In this document: positions 25,076-36,085 of the stretch, piece after piece
How positions within the stretch are numbered: position 1 is the stretch's first letter
Layout of the letters: each line of letters starts with the position of its first letter
DNA from: Streptomyces hundungensis
Lineage (GTDB): Bacteria > Actinomycetota > Actinomycetes > Streptomycetales > Streptomycetaceae
Length of the DNA: 64,000 bases
Assembly: GCF_003627815.1 (NCBI RefSeq)
Contig: NZ_CP032698.1
Span: 6,572,001-6,636,000, forward strand
Direction: 5' to 3'
Notes under the pieces: generated by a model
The model's input: only the letters and a program-made list of their open reading frames with translations
Told to the model about the DNA's origin: nothing
The model's database searches: none
Translations under genes and position numbers: made by a program

Positions 25076-26065
25076 GTGCTCATCGACACTTACGGCCGTG
25101 TGGCCACTGACCTGCGTGTCTCGCTGACCGACCGGTGCAACCTGCGGTGCACGTACTGCATGCCGGAAGAGGGCTTGCAGTGGCTGGCCAAGCCCGATCT
25201 GCTGACCGACGACGAGATCGTCCGCCTGATCCGCATCGCCATCACCGACCTCGGGGTGACCGAGGTCCGCTTCACCGGTGGCGAGCCGCTGCTGCGGCCG
25301 GGCCTGGTCGGCATCGTCGAGCGCTGCGCCGCTCTGGAGCCGCGCCCCCGGATGTCGATCACCACCAACGGCATCGGCCTCAAGCGCACCGCCGCCGCCC
25401 TGAAGGCGGCGGGCCTGGACCGCGTCAACGTCTCCCTCGACACCCTGCGCCCCGAGGTCTTCAAGACGCTGACCAGGCGCGACCGCCACCACGACGTCAT
25501 CGACGGCATGGCGGCCGCCCGCGACGCGGGGCTCACCCCGGTCAAGGTCAACGCGGTCCTGATGCCGGGCCTCAACGACGACGAGGCCCCCGACCTGCTG
25601 GCCTGGGCCGTCGAGCACGACTACGAGCTCCGTTTCATCGAGCAGATGCCGCTGGACGCCCAGCACGGCTGGAAGCGCGACGGCATGATCACCGCCGGCG
25701 ACATCCTCCAGTCGCTGCGCACGCGCTTCACGCTGACCCCCGAGGGCGACGACGAGCGGGGCTCCGCGCCCGCCGAGCGCTGGGTGGTCGACGGCGGCCC
25801 GCACACCGTGGGCGTCATCGCCTCGGTGACCCGCCCCTTCTGCCGGGCCTGCGACCGGACCCGGCTCACCGCCGACGGTCAGGTGCGCACCTGTCTGTTC
25901 GCCCGCGAGGAGTCCGACCTGCGCGCGGCGCTGCGCTCGGACGCCGGTGACGAGGAGATCGCCCGGCTGTGGAAGCTGGCGATGTGGGGCAAGAAGGCAG
26001 GTTCCGGCCTGGACGACCCCTCGTTCCTCCAGCCCGACCGCCCGATGTCAGCGATCGGCGGCTGA
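25076..26065 (+). CDS. moaA: GTP 3',8-cyclase MoaA
   Basis: This 329-aa radical SAM enzyme begins molybdenum cofactor synthesis by converting GTP to 3',8-cyclo-GTP. The radical SAM cysteines are in DRCNLRCTYC (about 20-29); TGGEP follows near 66. The second iron-sulfur cluster is bound by CRACDRTRLTADGQVRTC near 256-273, and the protein ends in the catalytically important Gly-Gly. The GTG at 25076 follows GGAGGGGG; an ATG at 25046 is the alternative. GTGTATACAC at 25027-25036 is a palindrome near the likely promoter. The last 18 bases overlap the convergent gene. Confidence 0.95.
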   Translation: MLIDTYGRVATDLRVSLTDRCNLRCTYCMPEEGLQWLAKPDLLTDDEIVRLIRIAITDLGVTEVRFTGGEPLLRPGLVGIVERCAALEPRPRMSITTNGIGLKRTAAALKAAGLDRVNVSLDTLRPEVFKTLTRRDRHHDVIDGMAAARDAGLTPVKVNAVLMPGLNDDEAPDLLAWAVEHDYELRFIEQMPLDAQHGWKRDGMITAGDILQSLRTRFTLTPEGDDERGSAPAERWVVDGGPHTVGVIASVTRPFCRACDRTRLTADGQVRTCLFAREESDLRAALRSDAGDEEIARLWKLAMWGKKAGSGLDDPSFLQPDRPMSAIGG

Positions 26066-26305
26066 CCCGGCCGACCGCCACTCGGCGAGCGTCACGACAT
26101 CCTTCAAGAAGCCCCGTACGCCCAGGAATTGGGAGAGGTGCTCGCGGTGCTCCTCGCACGCGAGCCATGTCTTGCGGCGCTCCGGGGTGTGGATCTTCGG
26201 GTTGTTCCAGGCCAGCACCCACACGGCGTCGGCACGGCAGCCCTTGGCGGAACACACGGGGGTCTCGTCGCTGGTCTCGTCACTCACAGAGACATTGTGC
26301 GGCAT
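26048..26305 (-). CDS. Small conserved cysteine-containing protein
   Basis: This 85-aa protein has CSAKGCRADAVWVLAWNNPKI, then WLACEEHREHLSQFL. Two cysteines (18, 23), Cys50 and the following His pair could bind zinc. Related Streptomyces proteins are sometimes labelled 'acetone carboxylase' without support. The 3' end overlaps moaA by 18 bases on the opposite strand. The start is uncertain: a GTG at codon 7 is possible. Confidence 0.72.
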   Translation of the reverse strand: MPHNVSVSDETSDETPVCSAKGCRADAVWVLAWNNPKIHTPERRKTWLACEEHREHLSQFLGVRGFLKDVVTLAEWRSAGSAADR

Positions 26306-26482
26306 ACGGCCCCGTACAAAAGGCGACGCCGAGCAGCCACGGGGGGAGCTGCCCGGCGTCGGTCCGTCGCTCCGACGGGGGATGCGGAGCGCTTACGAAG
26401 TATGTCATGGGGGACCCGGTGTGGTGCACCGGAACTTCATGATTGATCTGAGGTTTTCCTGAGCTTCGCGGACGGTGACGGA

Positions 26483-26857
26483 TCAGCCGTGATCGCGTGA
26501 ACGCCACTCCTGGTCACCGGCGGTGGGTTCCGCCGGGGGTTCCGCGGAGCCACCCACCGGGGCGGCGCCGAGCGCCGGTCGCACGGGGGCGGGGATGAAG
26601 GTGGAGGGCAGCGAAGTGACGTTCTCGCGGCCCGCGTTGGCGAACACGACCGCCACATAGGGCAGCAGCGCCCCGAGGGCCAGCGTCACAATGGCGACAG
26701 GACGCTCGACGTTCCACAGCACCGCCGTCAGCACCACCGAAAGGGTGCGGATCGACATCGAGATCACATAGCGGCGCTGCCTGCCCCGGACGTCCTCGGC
26801 GAGCCCCTGGCGGGCTCCGGTGATCCGGAAGACCTGGCCGCTGCTCTGCTTCCGCAT
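26483..26857 (-). CDS. DUF3099 family membrane protein
   Basis: This 124-aa protein has RQRRYVISMSIRTLSVVLTAVLW and a second hydrophobic segment PVAIVTLALGALLPYVAVVFANAGR, matching the two-helix DUF3099 pattern of actinobacteria. The C-terminal 45 residues are Pro/Glu-rich and probably disordered. The function is unknown. The ATG at 26857 gives the family-like MRKQSSGQVFRITGAR start; longer open frame upstream is not typical of the family. Confidence 0.78.
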   Translation of the reverse strand: MRKQSSGQVFRITGARQGLAEDVRGRQRRYVISMSIRTLSVVLTAVLWNVERPVAIVTLALGALLPYVAVVFANAGRENVTSLPSTFIPAPVRPALGAAPVGGSAEPPAEPTAGDQEWRSRDHG

Positions 26858-27070
26858 CACGTTCCACCACCCGAGTTCCACGGCGGGCTCTCCCCGGCCC
26901 GGACTGCTTCCACCGTACGCCGGGGCTCCGCCGGGCACGAGACCGGGGCGGCCCCCACCTGCCGGGTGCCGCGGTACCCGCCCCGTACGGACGTGTCCGA
27001 CATGCGCCGTACGGGGTATGGGTCGACACTGGCTGAACCTGCTCACGTCGAGCCGTACAAGGAGGCAGCC

Positions 27071-27346
27071 ATGGGCTGGTTGTGGGCCATCATCGTGGGA
27101 TTCGTGCTCGGTCTCATCGCCAAGGCGATCATTCCAGGCAAGCAGCACAGTCCGCTGTGGCTGACCACCATCTTCGGCATCATCGGCGGCATCGTCGGCA
27201 ACTCGATCGCCCGGGCCATCGGCATCGCCGAGACCAAGGGCATCGACTGGGGCCGGCACGGCCTGCAAATCGCGGCCGCCGTCGTCATCGTCTTCCTGGG
27301 CGACATGCTCTACATGGCGATGCGGGGCAACAAGCAGAGAGCCTGA
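27071..27346 (+). CDS. GlsB/YeaQ/YmgE family stress membrane protein
   Basis: This 91-aa protein has three membrane helices with Gly motifs: GWLWAIIVGFVLGLIAKAIIPG, TTIFGIIGGIVGNSIAR and IAAAVVIVFLGDMLYMAMR. These transglycosylase-associated-protein family members are stress-induced in many bacteria; the mechanism is unknown. GGAGG at 27061 precedes the ATG, and a longer upstream frame is unsupported. A strong bidirectional terminator follows. Confidence 0.88.
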   Translation: MGWLWAIIVGFVLGLIAKAIIPGKQHSPLWLTTIFGIIGGIVGNSIARAIGIAETKGIDWGRHGLQIAAAVVIVFLGDMLYMAMRGNKQRA

Positions 27347-27355
27347 CGTACACGA

Positions 27356-27392
27356 AAAAGGGGGCGGCTCCGCGAAGGAGCCGCCCCCTTTT
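27356..27392. terminator. Bidirectional intrinsic terminator (glsB-like gene / tyrS)
   Basis: A 16-bp perfect stem (27356-27371 with 27377-27392) has a 5-base GCGAA loop, A-run on the left and T-run on the right, so it can stop transcription from both sides. Confidence 0.9.
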
Positions 27393-27435
27393 CGGGCGCT
27401 TACCGGCCAGGTGGGTGCCGGGGCGCGGGGTGCGG

Positions 27436-28704
27436 TCAGGCGCCGACGACCTCGACGGCCGCCAGGTTCTTCTTGCCGCGGCGCAGCACCAGCCAGCGCC
27501 CGTGCAGCAGTTCCTCCGCCGTGGCCACCGCGTCCTCGGCCGTCACCTTCACGTTGTTCACGTAGGCGCCGCCCTCCTTCACGGTGCGCCGGGCGGCCGA
27601 CTTGCTGGCCACCAGGCCCACCTCGGCGAAGAGATCGGTGACCGGGCCGAGCTCGGTCACCTTCGCGTTCGGCAGCTCGGACAGGGCGGCGGCCAGCGTC
27701 GCCTCGTCGAGATCCGCCAGCTCGCCCTGGCCGAACAGCGCCTTCGACGCGGCGATGACCGCCGCGCACTGGTCGGCGCCGTGCACCAGGGTGGTCAGCT
27801 CCTCGGCGAGCGCCCGCTGCGCGGTGCGCGCCTGCGGGCGCTCCTCGGTGAGCTGCTCGATCTCCTCCAGCTCCTCACGGGACTTGAAGGAGAGGATGCG
27901 CATGTACGTCGAGATGTCCCGGTCGTCCACGTTCAGCCAGAACTGGTAGAACGCGTACGGGGTGGTCATCTCCGGGTCGAGCCAGACGGCCCCGCCCTCG
28001 GTCTTGCCGAACTTGGTGCCGTCCGCCTTGACCATCAGCGGCGTCGCCAGACAGTGCACCTCGGCGTCCGGCTCCAGGCGGTGGATCAGGTCGAGCCCGG
28101 CCGTGAGGTTGCCCCACTGGTCGCTGCCGCCCTGCTGGAGGGTGCAGCCGTAGCGCCGGTACAGCTCCAGGAAGTCCATGCCCTGGAGCAGCTGGTAGCT
28201 GAACTCCGTGTAGCTGATGCCCTGTTCGGACTCCAGGCGACGGGCCACCGAGTCCTTGGTGAGCATCTTGTTGACCCGGAAGTGCTTGCCGATGTCCCGC
28301 AGGAACTCGATCGCGGACAGGCCCGCGGTCCAGTCCAGGTTGTTGACCATCACGGCCGCGTTCTCGCCCTCGAAGGAGAGGTACGGCTCGATCTGACCGC
28401 GCAGCCGGTCCACCCAGTTCGCGACCGTCTCCGGGTCGTTCAGGGTGCGCTCGGCGGTCGGGCGCGGGTCACCGATCTGGCCGGTGGCCCCGCCCACCAG
28501 CGCCAGCGGCCGGTGCCCGGCCTGCTGGAGCCGGCGGACCGTGAGCACCTGCACCAGGTGGCCGACGTGCAGGCTGGCCGCGGTCGGGTCGAAGCCGCAA
28601 TAGAACGTGACGGGACCGTCCGCGAGAGCCTTGCGCAGTGCGTCCTCGTCGGTGGACAGCGAGAAAAGCCCGCGCCACTTCAGCTCGTCGACGATGTCCG
28701 TCAC
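27436..28704 (-). CDS. tyrS: Tyrosine-tRNA ligase
   Basis: This 422-aa class I synthetase has [16 protein letters not shown] (HIGH-type motif HVGH at 46-49), GGSDQWGN near 190, and KFGKTEGG near 229 in place of KMSKS. The C-terminal 80 residues form an S4-like RNA-binding domain ([20 protein letters not shown]). It charges tRNA-Tyr. The GTG start follows AAGGAG at about 10 bases. I see no T-box leader in the 52-base gap to the upstream gene. Confidence 0.96.
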   Translation of the reverse strand: MTDIVDELKWRGLFSLSTDEDALRKALADGPVTFYCGFDPTAASLHVGHLVQVLTVRRLQQAGHRPLALVGGATGQIGDPRPTAERTLNDPETVANWVDRLRGQIEPYLSFEGENAAVMVNNLDWTAGLSAIEFLRDIGKHFRVNKMLTKDSVARRLESEQGISYTEFSYQLLQGMDFLELYRRYGCTLQQGGSDQWGNLTAGLDLIHRLEPDAEVHCLATPLMVKADGTKFGKTEGGAVWLDPEMTTPYAFYQFWLNVDDRDISTYMRILSFKSREELEEIEQLTEERPQARTAQRALAEELTTLVHGADQCAAVIAASKALFGQGELADLDEATLAAALSELPNAKVTELGPVTDLFAEVGLVASKSAARRTVKEGGAYVNNVKVTAEDAVATAEELLHGRWLVLRRGKKNLAAVEVVGA

Positions 28705-28756
28705 GGTTCTGGGTCTCCTTGGCGTAGTACGGGGTGGAACCGCCAGTCTAGGCGGG

Positions 28757-30147
28757 TCACACGCCCTGGCTGACCGAGCTCATGTTGAAGTCGGGCACGC
28801 GCAGCGCGGGCATCGCGGTCCGGGTGAAGTAGTCGTTCCACTCCCGGGGCAGCGTCCGCCCGGTGCGTCCCGCCTCGGTGGCCCGTGACAGCAGGTCGAC
28901 CGGCGACTCGTTGAAGCGGAAGTTGTTCACCTCGCCGACCACCTCGCCGTTCTCGACGAGGTACACGCCGTCCCGGGTCAGACCGGTCAGGAGCAGCGTC
29001 GCCGGGTCCACCTCGCGGATGTACCACAGGCACGTCACGAGCAGTCCGCGTTCGGTGGCCGCGACCATCTCGTCCAGGGTGCGCTCGCCGCCGCCGTCCA
29101 GGATCAGGTTGCCCGGCGAGGGGGCGAGCGGCAGTCCGGTCAGGGCGGCGCTGTGCCGGGTGGTGACCAGGTTCTCCAGACGGCCCTCGCGCATCCAGTC
29201 GGTCGCGGTCAGCGGGAGCCCGTTGTCGAACACCGACTCCGTGTCGCCAGAGGAGTGCGCCACCATGAACGGCGCGTACTCCAGTCCGGGCTCGTTCGGG
29301 TCGCTGCGCAGCGTCAGCGGCAGCGGGGACAGGGTCTCGCCGACGCGGGTGCCCCCGCCCTGCTTGGAGAACACGGTCCGGCCCTCGGCCGCGTCCCGGG
29401 CCGCCGCCGACCAGATCTGGTAGATCAGCAGATCGGCCACGGCGGTCGGCGGCAGCAGCGTCTCGTACCGCCCGGCGGGCAGCTCGATGCGCCGCTCGGC
29501 CCAGCCGAGCCGGCGGGCCAGCTCCTCGTCGAGGGCCGCGGGGTCGACGTCCTTGAAGTCCGCGGTCGCCCGGCCGGCCCACGCCGAGCGCGTGCGGTCC
29601 GGGGACTTGGCGTTGAGCTCCAGGGTGCCGTTGGGCTGGTCGTGGCGCAGCCGCAGGCCCGTGGAGGTGCCCAGATAGGTGGAGTTGAGCTCGTGGTTGG
29701 CGAAGCCGTACAGCTCGCGGCCGCCGGCCCGGGCCCGCGCGAAGGCCTCGCCGAGCGCGGGCGCGAAGTCGGTGAAGACGGCGGAGGAGGTCTCGGCCGG
29801 GGCGTCGGTGAAGTCGGCCGCCACCGGGACCCCGCCGACCAGCGGCTGGGCGTCCTCGGCGGGCCCGGCGCCCCGGGCGGCCGCCTCGGCGGCGCGTACC
29901 AGCGGCTCCAGGTCCTCGGCGGTGACGGCCGAGCGCGACACGACACCGGAGGCGGTGCCCTGGGCGCCGTCGACCGTGGCGATCACCGTCAGGGTCCGAC
30001 CGCGGGTGACGCCGTTGGTGGTCAGCGCGTTGCCGGCCCAGCGCAGATTCGCCGAGGAGTGCTCGTCGGCGATGACGACACAGCCGTCGGCGGTGGACAG
30101 TTCCAGGGCCCGCTCGACGATCTCGTGCGGCTTGGTCGTACGGGAGC

Positions 30148-30151
<4 letters not shown>
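28757..30151 (-). CDS. pmbA: TldD/PmbA family metallopeptidase partner (TldE/PmbA type)
   Basis: This 464-aa protein is the non-catalytic partner in the TldD/TldE protease: it shows the family fold ([21 protein letters not shown] at the N-terminus, [24 protein letters not shown] near the C-terminus) but has no HExxxH zinc site. TldD/TldE heterodimers trim unfolded peptides and mature some ribosomal peptides such as microcin B17. Its ATG overlaps the tldD stop (30148-30151), consistent with a heterodimer. Confidence 0.88.
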
Positions 30152-31680
<1,529 letters not shown>

Positions 31681-31869
31681 AACTGTCTCCCTGTCGTATG
31701 AGACCGGACGCCCCCGATCATTCACCGCCGACCCGCTCCCTGACTACGCCTTTCTGTAGGGACCCGACAGCACTCGTTCCTCGCCACTGTCAGGGCCCGA
31801 TTCCTCGTAAGTCGGGCGGTACCGATAGTTTGCGGGGAGTACGAATCCGCCTATCGAAAGGGTGATCCG
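31681..31869. promoter_or_regulatory. Divergent tldD / fabG promoter region
   Basis: This 189-base gap must hold both promoters. CCCGACAG at 31763-31770 and CTGTCAGGG at 31787-31795 form an imperfect inverted repeat. CGATAGTTTGC near 31821 is AT-richer and could hold the fabG -10. No firm hexamer assignment is possible. Confidence 0.35.
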
Positions 31870-32589
31870 TTGAGCCGCTCGGTTCTCGTCACCGGAGGTA
31901 ACCGGGGCATCGGCCTCGCCATCGCCCGCGCTTTTGCCGAGAGCGGCGACAAGGTCGCGATCACGTACCGCTCCGGAGAGCCGCCGGCCGCGCTCACCGA
32001 ACTGGGCTGTCTGGCCGTCAGGTGCGACATCACGGACACCGAGCAGGTGGAGCAGGCCTACAAGGAGATCGAGGACAAGCACGGTCCCGTCGAGGTCCTG
32101 GTCGCCAACGCCGGCGTCACCAAGGACCAGCTCCTGATGCGCATGTCCGAGGACGACTTCACCTCCGTCCTCGACACCAACCTCACCGGCACCTTCCGGG
32201 TCGTCAAGCGCGCCAACCGCGCCATGCTGCGGGCCAAGAAGGGCCGCGTGGTGCTGATCTCCTCCGTCGTCGGGCTGCTCGGCTCGGCGGGGCAGGCCAA
32301 CTACGCCGCCTCCAAGGCGGGACTTGTCGGCTTCGCCCGGTCGCTCGCGCGTGAGCTCGGGTCCCGGAACATCACTTTCAACGTCGTGGCACCCGGTTTC
32401 GTCGACACCGACATGACCAAGGTGCTCACCGAGGAGCAGCGCTCGGGCATCGTGTCCCAGGTGCCGCTGGGCCGCTACGCGCAGCCCGAGGAAATCGCCG
32501 CCGCGGTGAAGTTCCTCGCCTCCGACGACGCCTCGTACATCACTGGAGCCGTCATCCCGGTTGACGGCGGATTGGGCATGGGTCACTGA
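31870..32589 (+). CDS. fabG: 3-oxoacyl-ACP reductase FabG-type
   Basis: This 239-aa SDR has TGGNRGIGLA (about 8-17), NAGVT near 80 and ISSVVGLLGSAGQANYAASKAG with the Ser-Tyr-Lys triad (about 136-157). It ends VIPVDGGLGMGH. It should reduce 3-oxoacyl-ACP with NADPH in fatty-acid elongation. The start is TTG with AAGGGTGA upstream. It is followed 5 bases later by the enoyl-ACP reductase gene, the same order as mycobacterial fabG1-inhA. Confidence 0.92.
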   Translation: MSRSVLVTGGNRGIGLAIARAFAESGDKVAITYRSGEPPAALTELGCLAVRCDITDTEQVEQAYKEIEDKHGPVEVLVANAGVTKDQLLMRMSEDDFTSVLDTNLTGTFRVVKRANRAMLRAKKGRVVLISSVVGLLGSAGQANYAASKAGLVGFARSLARELGSRNITFNVVAPGFVDTDMTKVLTEEQRSGIVSQVPLGRYAQPEEIAAAVKFLASDDASYITGAVIPVDGGLGMGH

Positions 32590-32594
32590 TCACC

Positions 32595-33362
32595 ATGAGC
32601 GGAATTCTCGAGGGCAAGCGCATCCTCATCACGGGTGTGCTGCTGGAGTCCTCCATCGCCTTCCACGCCGCGAAGCTGGCCCAGGAGCAGGGCGCCGAGG
32701 TCATCCTCACCGCCTTCCCGCGTCCGACCCTGACCGAGCGCATCGCCAAGAAGCTCCCCAAGCCCGCCAAGGTCATCGAGCTCGACGTGACCAACCAGGA
32801 GCACCTGGACCGGCTCGCGGGCCTGGTCAAGGACGAGCTCGGCGGTCTGGACGGCATCGTCCACTCCATCGGCTTCGCCCCGCAGGACGCGCTCGGCGGC
32901 AACTTCCTGAACACCCCGTTCGAGTCGGTCGCCACCGCCATGCACGTCTCGGCGTTCTCGCTGAAGTCGCTGACCATGGCGCTGCGCGAGCTGCTCGGCC
33001 CGGGCAGCGCCGTCGTCGGCATGACGTTCGACGCGCAGTACGCCTGGCCGCAGTACGACTGGATGGGCCCGGCCAAGGCCGCCCTGGAGGCGACCTCCCG
33101 TTACATGGCCCGCGACCTGGGCAAGGACGGGATCCGCTGCAACCTGATCTCGGCCGGCCCGATCGGCTCCATGGCCGCGAAGTCCATCCCGGGCTTCGGC
33201 GAGCTCGCCGACGTGTGGAACCACCGCTCCCCAATGGAGTGGGACATGGCCGACCCCGAGCCCGCCGGCAAGGGCGTCGTCGCGCTGCTCTCGGACTGGT
33301 TCCCGAAGACCACGGGCGAGATCATCCACGTCGACGGCGGCCTGCACGCCGTGGGTGCCTGA
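32595..33362 (+). CDS. fabI: Enoyl-ACP reductase (FabI/InhA type)
   Basis: This 255-aa protein has the altered nucleotide motif of FabI enzymes (LITGVLLESSIAFHAA, about 11-26), HSIGFAPQ, and YDWMGPAK with the Tyr-x6-Lys active-site pair near 155-162. It ends IIHVDGGLHAVGA. It carries out the last reduction of fatty-acid elongation. Its pairing with fabG and the FabI rather than FabK/FabV motifs make the assignment firm. A 15-bp stem terminator follows. Confidence 0.95.
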   Translation: MSGILEGKRILITGVLLESSIAFHAAKLAQEQGAEVILTAFPRPTLTERIAKKLPKPAKVIELDVTNQEHLDRLAGLVKDELGGLDGIVHSIGFAPQDALGGNFLNTPFESVATAMHVSAFSLKSLTMALRELLGPGSAVVGMTFDAQYAWPQYDWMGPAKAALEATSRYMARDLGKDGIRCNLISAGPIGSMAAKSIPGFGELADVWNHRSPMEWDMADPEPAGKGVVALLSDWFPKTTGEIIHVDGGLHAVGA

Positions 33363-33381
33363 CCCCTCCCGCACGATCCGC

Positions 33382-33413
33382 GGCCGCCCACCGGAACCTT
33401 CCGGTGGGCGGCC
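33382..33413 (+). terminator. 15-bp stem terminator after fabI
   Basis: GGCCGCCCACCGGAA (33382-33396) pairs exactly with 33399-33413 around CC. Confidence 0.8.
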
Positions 33414-33458
33414 GCCGTGCGTGGACCACGACTTCCCCGCAGACTGAACGAGACGGAC

Positions 33459-33926
33459 ATGTCGGGCAGTCGGCCGGGAAGAGGTGGGGGCGTGCGTCCT
33501 TCGCGTGTACGACCCCCCGGGGCGCACCCCCGCCGGGTGCGCCCGCTCCTCGACCACCCCCTGCGGGTCGGCCAGCGCCGGGCCCTGGCCCTGCTCGTCC
33601 TGGTGCTGGCCACGGCGGCCGGGCTCGCCGCACCCTCGGTGGTGCGGGCCGCCACGGCCCCCGACGCCCCGCCCGCGGCGGCGAAGCCCGAGCCGTTCGG
33701 CGCCGACTGCCGCCCCTCCGTGCAGGGTTCGCATGTGATCGCGTACTGCCACAACCCCTACCCGGACGCCGACCGGGTGCGACTGCACACCGACTGCGCG
33801 ATGTGGTGGGACCTCGACGCGGACGCGGCGCCGGTGCAGGTCGGGCCCGGCCAGACCGTACGGCTCACCGACCGGTGCTGGAAGGACGTGCGCGCGGTGT
33901 GGGTCACCCACGAGAAGGTGTCCTGA
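33459..33926 (+). CDS. Secreted or membrane-anchored four-cysteine protein
   Basis: This 155-aa protein has a long Arg-rich N-terminus, a hydrophobic segment ALALLVLVLATAAGLAAPSVVRA and an extracytoplasmic domain with four cysteines (ADCRPS, AYCHNP, DCAMWW, RCWKD) that could form two disulfides. I do not recognise the family. Start choice is uncertain: ATG 33459 or GTG 33492, which has GGTGGGGG upstream and would give a compact signal peptide. Confidence 0.65.
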   Translation: MSGSRPGRGGGVRPSRVRPPGAHPRRVRPLLDHPLRVGQRRALALLVLVLATAAGLAAPSVVRAATAPDAPPAAAKPEPFGADCRPSVQGSHVIAYCHNPYPDADRVRLHTDCAMWWDLDADAAPVQVGPGQTVRLTDRCWKDVRAVWVTHEKVS

Positions 33927-33993
33927 GCGCACGCCTCGGCGGGCCGGGCCCGAGCGGTGAGCTCAGCGGCTTTCGCGGCGGCGAGCGGTCCGG

Positions 33994-34677
33994 TCAGCGT
34001 TTTTCGAGGCGGTCCGGCAGGCAGATGAAGGCGTGGGCCGCGGCCTCGGCGGCGGCGCTCTCCGCGTCGCCCGTCCGGATCGCGTCGACCATCCGGGCGT
34101 GGTCCATGTGGTTCTCCGGCGTCATGTCGAGGCCCACGTCGTCCCGCAGCCAGTCGCGCAGCAGATGCCCGAGGTCCGCGTACAGCTCGGTCAGTACGTC
34201 GTTGTGGGAGGCCGCGACGACGGCCAGGTGGAGCGTCGCGTCGGCCGCGATGAACGCCTCCCGGTCGGCCGAGGCCCACGCCTGCTCGCGCCGTTCGAGC
34301 AGCGTGTCCAACTGCTTGAGCTCGCGCTCGGTGCGCCGCTGGGCGGCGAGCCGAGCCGCCGACGACTCCAGCGTGGAGCGCAGCTCGGCCACATGGCGGG
34401 GGTCGGCGTCGGCGAACCGGCGCTGCATCACCCCGGCCAGCTCGCTGGTGGCCACGACATAGGTGCCCGAGCCCTGACGGATGTCGAGCAGGCCGTTGTG
34501 CGCGAGGGCGCGCACCGCCTCGCGGACCGTGTTGCGGGCCACCCCGAGCTGCTCGACCAGCTCCGGCTCGGTCGGGATGCGCGCGCCCACCGGCCACTCG
34601 CCCGAGGTGATCTGGTTGCGCAACTGCGCGATCACCTGGTCGGCGAGGGCGGACCGCCGGGGAGAGCTCAGCGTCAT
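33994..34677 (-). CDS. GntR family regulator, FadR/FCD subfamily
   Basis: This 227-aa protein has an N-terminal winged helix (LADQVIAQLRNQITSGEWPVGARIPTEPELVEQLGVARNTVREAVRAL) and an all-helical C-terminal FCD domain with metal-ligand-like Asp/His positions (FIAADATLHLAVVAASHN; H near 190). It is divergent from the MFS gene, and the gap holds inverted repeats at 34722-34747 that overlap the MFS promoter. It therefore probably represses the transporter and responds to its substrate. Confidence 0.87.
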   Translation of the reverse strand: MTLSSPRRSALADQVIAQLRNQITSGEWPVGARIPTEPELVEQLGVARNTVREAVRALAHNGLLDIRQGSGTYVVATSELAGVMQRRFADADPRHVAELRSTLESSAARLAAQRRTERELKQLDTLLERREQAWASADREAFIAADATLHLAVVAASHNDVLTELYADLGHLLRDWLRDDVGLDMTPENHMDHARMVDAIRTGDAESAAAEAAAHAFICLPDRLEKR

Positions 34678-34721
34678 GGTGCTCCAGTCCGAATGTGGGG
34701 CGTGAAAAGGGGATCGTGAAC

Positions 34722-34755
34722 GATTGGACAACCAATCATCCCATGATTCTATGAT
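34722..34755 (+). promoter_or_regulatory. GntR operator overlapping the MFS promoter
   Basis: GATTGG-ACAA-CCAATC (34722-34737) and ATCAT-CCC-ATGAT (34735-34747) are adjacent inverted repeats. TTGGAC at 34724-34729 and TATGAT at 34750-34755 look like promoter hexamers, with a long 20-base spacer. The +1 would fall at about 34762, right at the ATG at 34763, so the MFS transcript may be leaderless. Confidence 0.5.
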
Positions 34756-34762
34756 GGACCAC

Positions 34763-36055
34763 ATGGCCGACGAAGAGACCACCACGCTGAGCCCCGCGCC
34801 CACCGTCCGCACCGAGCCCCTGGAAGCCCCCGCACCCGCCGGCTCCGCCCGGGTGCCGGCGTGGGCGCGCTGGCTCGTACCGCTCGCGCTGGTCCTCGCC
34901 GCCGTCAACCTGCGTCCCGCGATCACCAGCCTCGGCTCCCTGATGAAGGAGGTCACCGGCGGACTGCACATGAGCGGCGGCATCGCGGGCGTCCTCACCT
35001 CGGTGCCGGCGTTCTGCTTCGCCCTGTTCGGCATCATGGCGCCGCGCCTGGCCCGCCGCTTCGGCCCGGGCGCCGTGGTCCTCGCCGGCATGGCCGCCAT
35101 CACCGCCGGCCTGCTGCTGCGCCCCTTCGCCGGAGGCACCGTCACCTTCCTCGCGGCCAGCGCGCTCGCCCTGATGGGCATAGCCGTGAGCAACGTCCTG
35201 ATGCCGGTGATCGTCAAGCGGTACTTCCCCGACCGGGTCGGCTCCATGACCGGCCTCTACTCGATGGCGCTCGCCGCCGGCACCTCGCTCGCCGCGGTCA
35301 CCACCGTGCCCCTCACCGATGCGCTCGGCGGCAGCTGGCGCCAGGGCCTCGGCATCTGGGCGCTGCTCGCGGTCCTCGCCGTGGCGGCGTGGATCCCGCT
35401 GGCGCGCGACCGCTCCGGGAGCGAGAGCCCGGCCGTCAGCGCCAAGCAGGAGGAGGGACCCGCCCCGCGCATCACCCGCAGCGGCACCGCCTGGGCGCTG
35501 GCCTGCTTCTTCGGACTCCAGGCGACCGGCGCCTACATCACCATGGGCTGGATGCCGACGATCTTCCGCGACGCGGGCGTATCGGCGGGCACCGCGGGGC
35601 TGCTCCTGTCCATCACCATGGTGATGGGCGTGCCGCTAGGCTTCGTCATCCCCTGGCTGGTCAACCGGCTGCGCAGCCAGGGCCCCATCGTGGTCGCGCT
35701 CGGCACCTGCGGCCTGGCCGGCTACGCCGGGCTCTACCTCGCGCCGGCCTCCGGAGCCTGGGCCTGGGCGCTGCTGCTCGGCATCTCCAACTGCGCCTTC
35801 CCGCTCGCCCTGACGATGATCGGCAAGCGGTCGCGGACCGGCGCGGGTGTCGTACGCCTCTCCGCCTTCGCCCAGTGCGTCGGCTATCTGCTCTCCATCC
35901 CGGGCCCCCTGCTCGTCGGCCTCCTGCACGACCGCAGCGGCGGCTGGGACCTGCCCATCGCGCTGATGGCCGCCCTCATGGTGCCGCAGATCGTCGTGGG
36001 CATCCTGGCGGGCCGGGACCGCACGATCGAGGACGAGGTCGGGGCCCGGCGATAG
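34763..36055 (+). CDS. MFS transporter, CynX/NimT type
   Basis: This 430-aa protein has 12 predicted membrane segments and the CynX/NimT features AAVNLRPAITSLGSL (about 46-60) and LMPVIVKRYFPDRVGSMTGLYSMAL. Members export or import small anions and drugs; the substrate is unknown. The ATG at 34763 was chosen because a -10-like TATGAT ends 8 bases before it and no ribosome site supports the three earlier in-frame starts. Its neighbour GntR regulator and the following 38-aa protein probably serve it. Confidence 0.85.
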   Translation: MADEETTTLSPAPTVRTEPLEAPAPAGSARVPAWARWLVPLALVLAAVNLRPAITSLGSLMKEVTGGLHMSGGIAGVLTSVPAFCFALFGIMAPRLARRFGPGAVVLAGMAAITAGLLLRPFAGGTVTFLAASALALMGIAVSNVLMPVIVKRYFPDRVGSMTGLYSMALAAGTSLAAVTTVPLTDALGGSWRQGLGIWALLAVLAVAAWIPLARDRSGSESPAVSAKQEEGPAPRITRSGTAWALACFFGLQATGAYITMGWMPTIFRDAGVSAGTAGLLLSITMVMGVPLGFVIPWLVNRLRSQGPIVVALGTCGLAGYAGLYLAPASGAWAWALLLGISNCAFPLALTMIGKRSRTGAGVVRLSAFAQCVGYLLSIPGPLLVGLLHDRSGGWDLPIALMAALMVPQIVVGILAGRDRTIEDEVGARR

Positions 36056-36085
36056 CGGGCCAAACCGGGATGCGACACTGGCCGC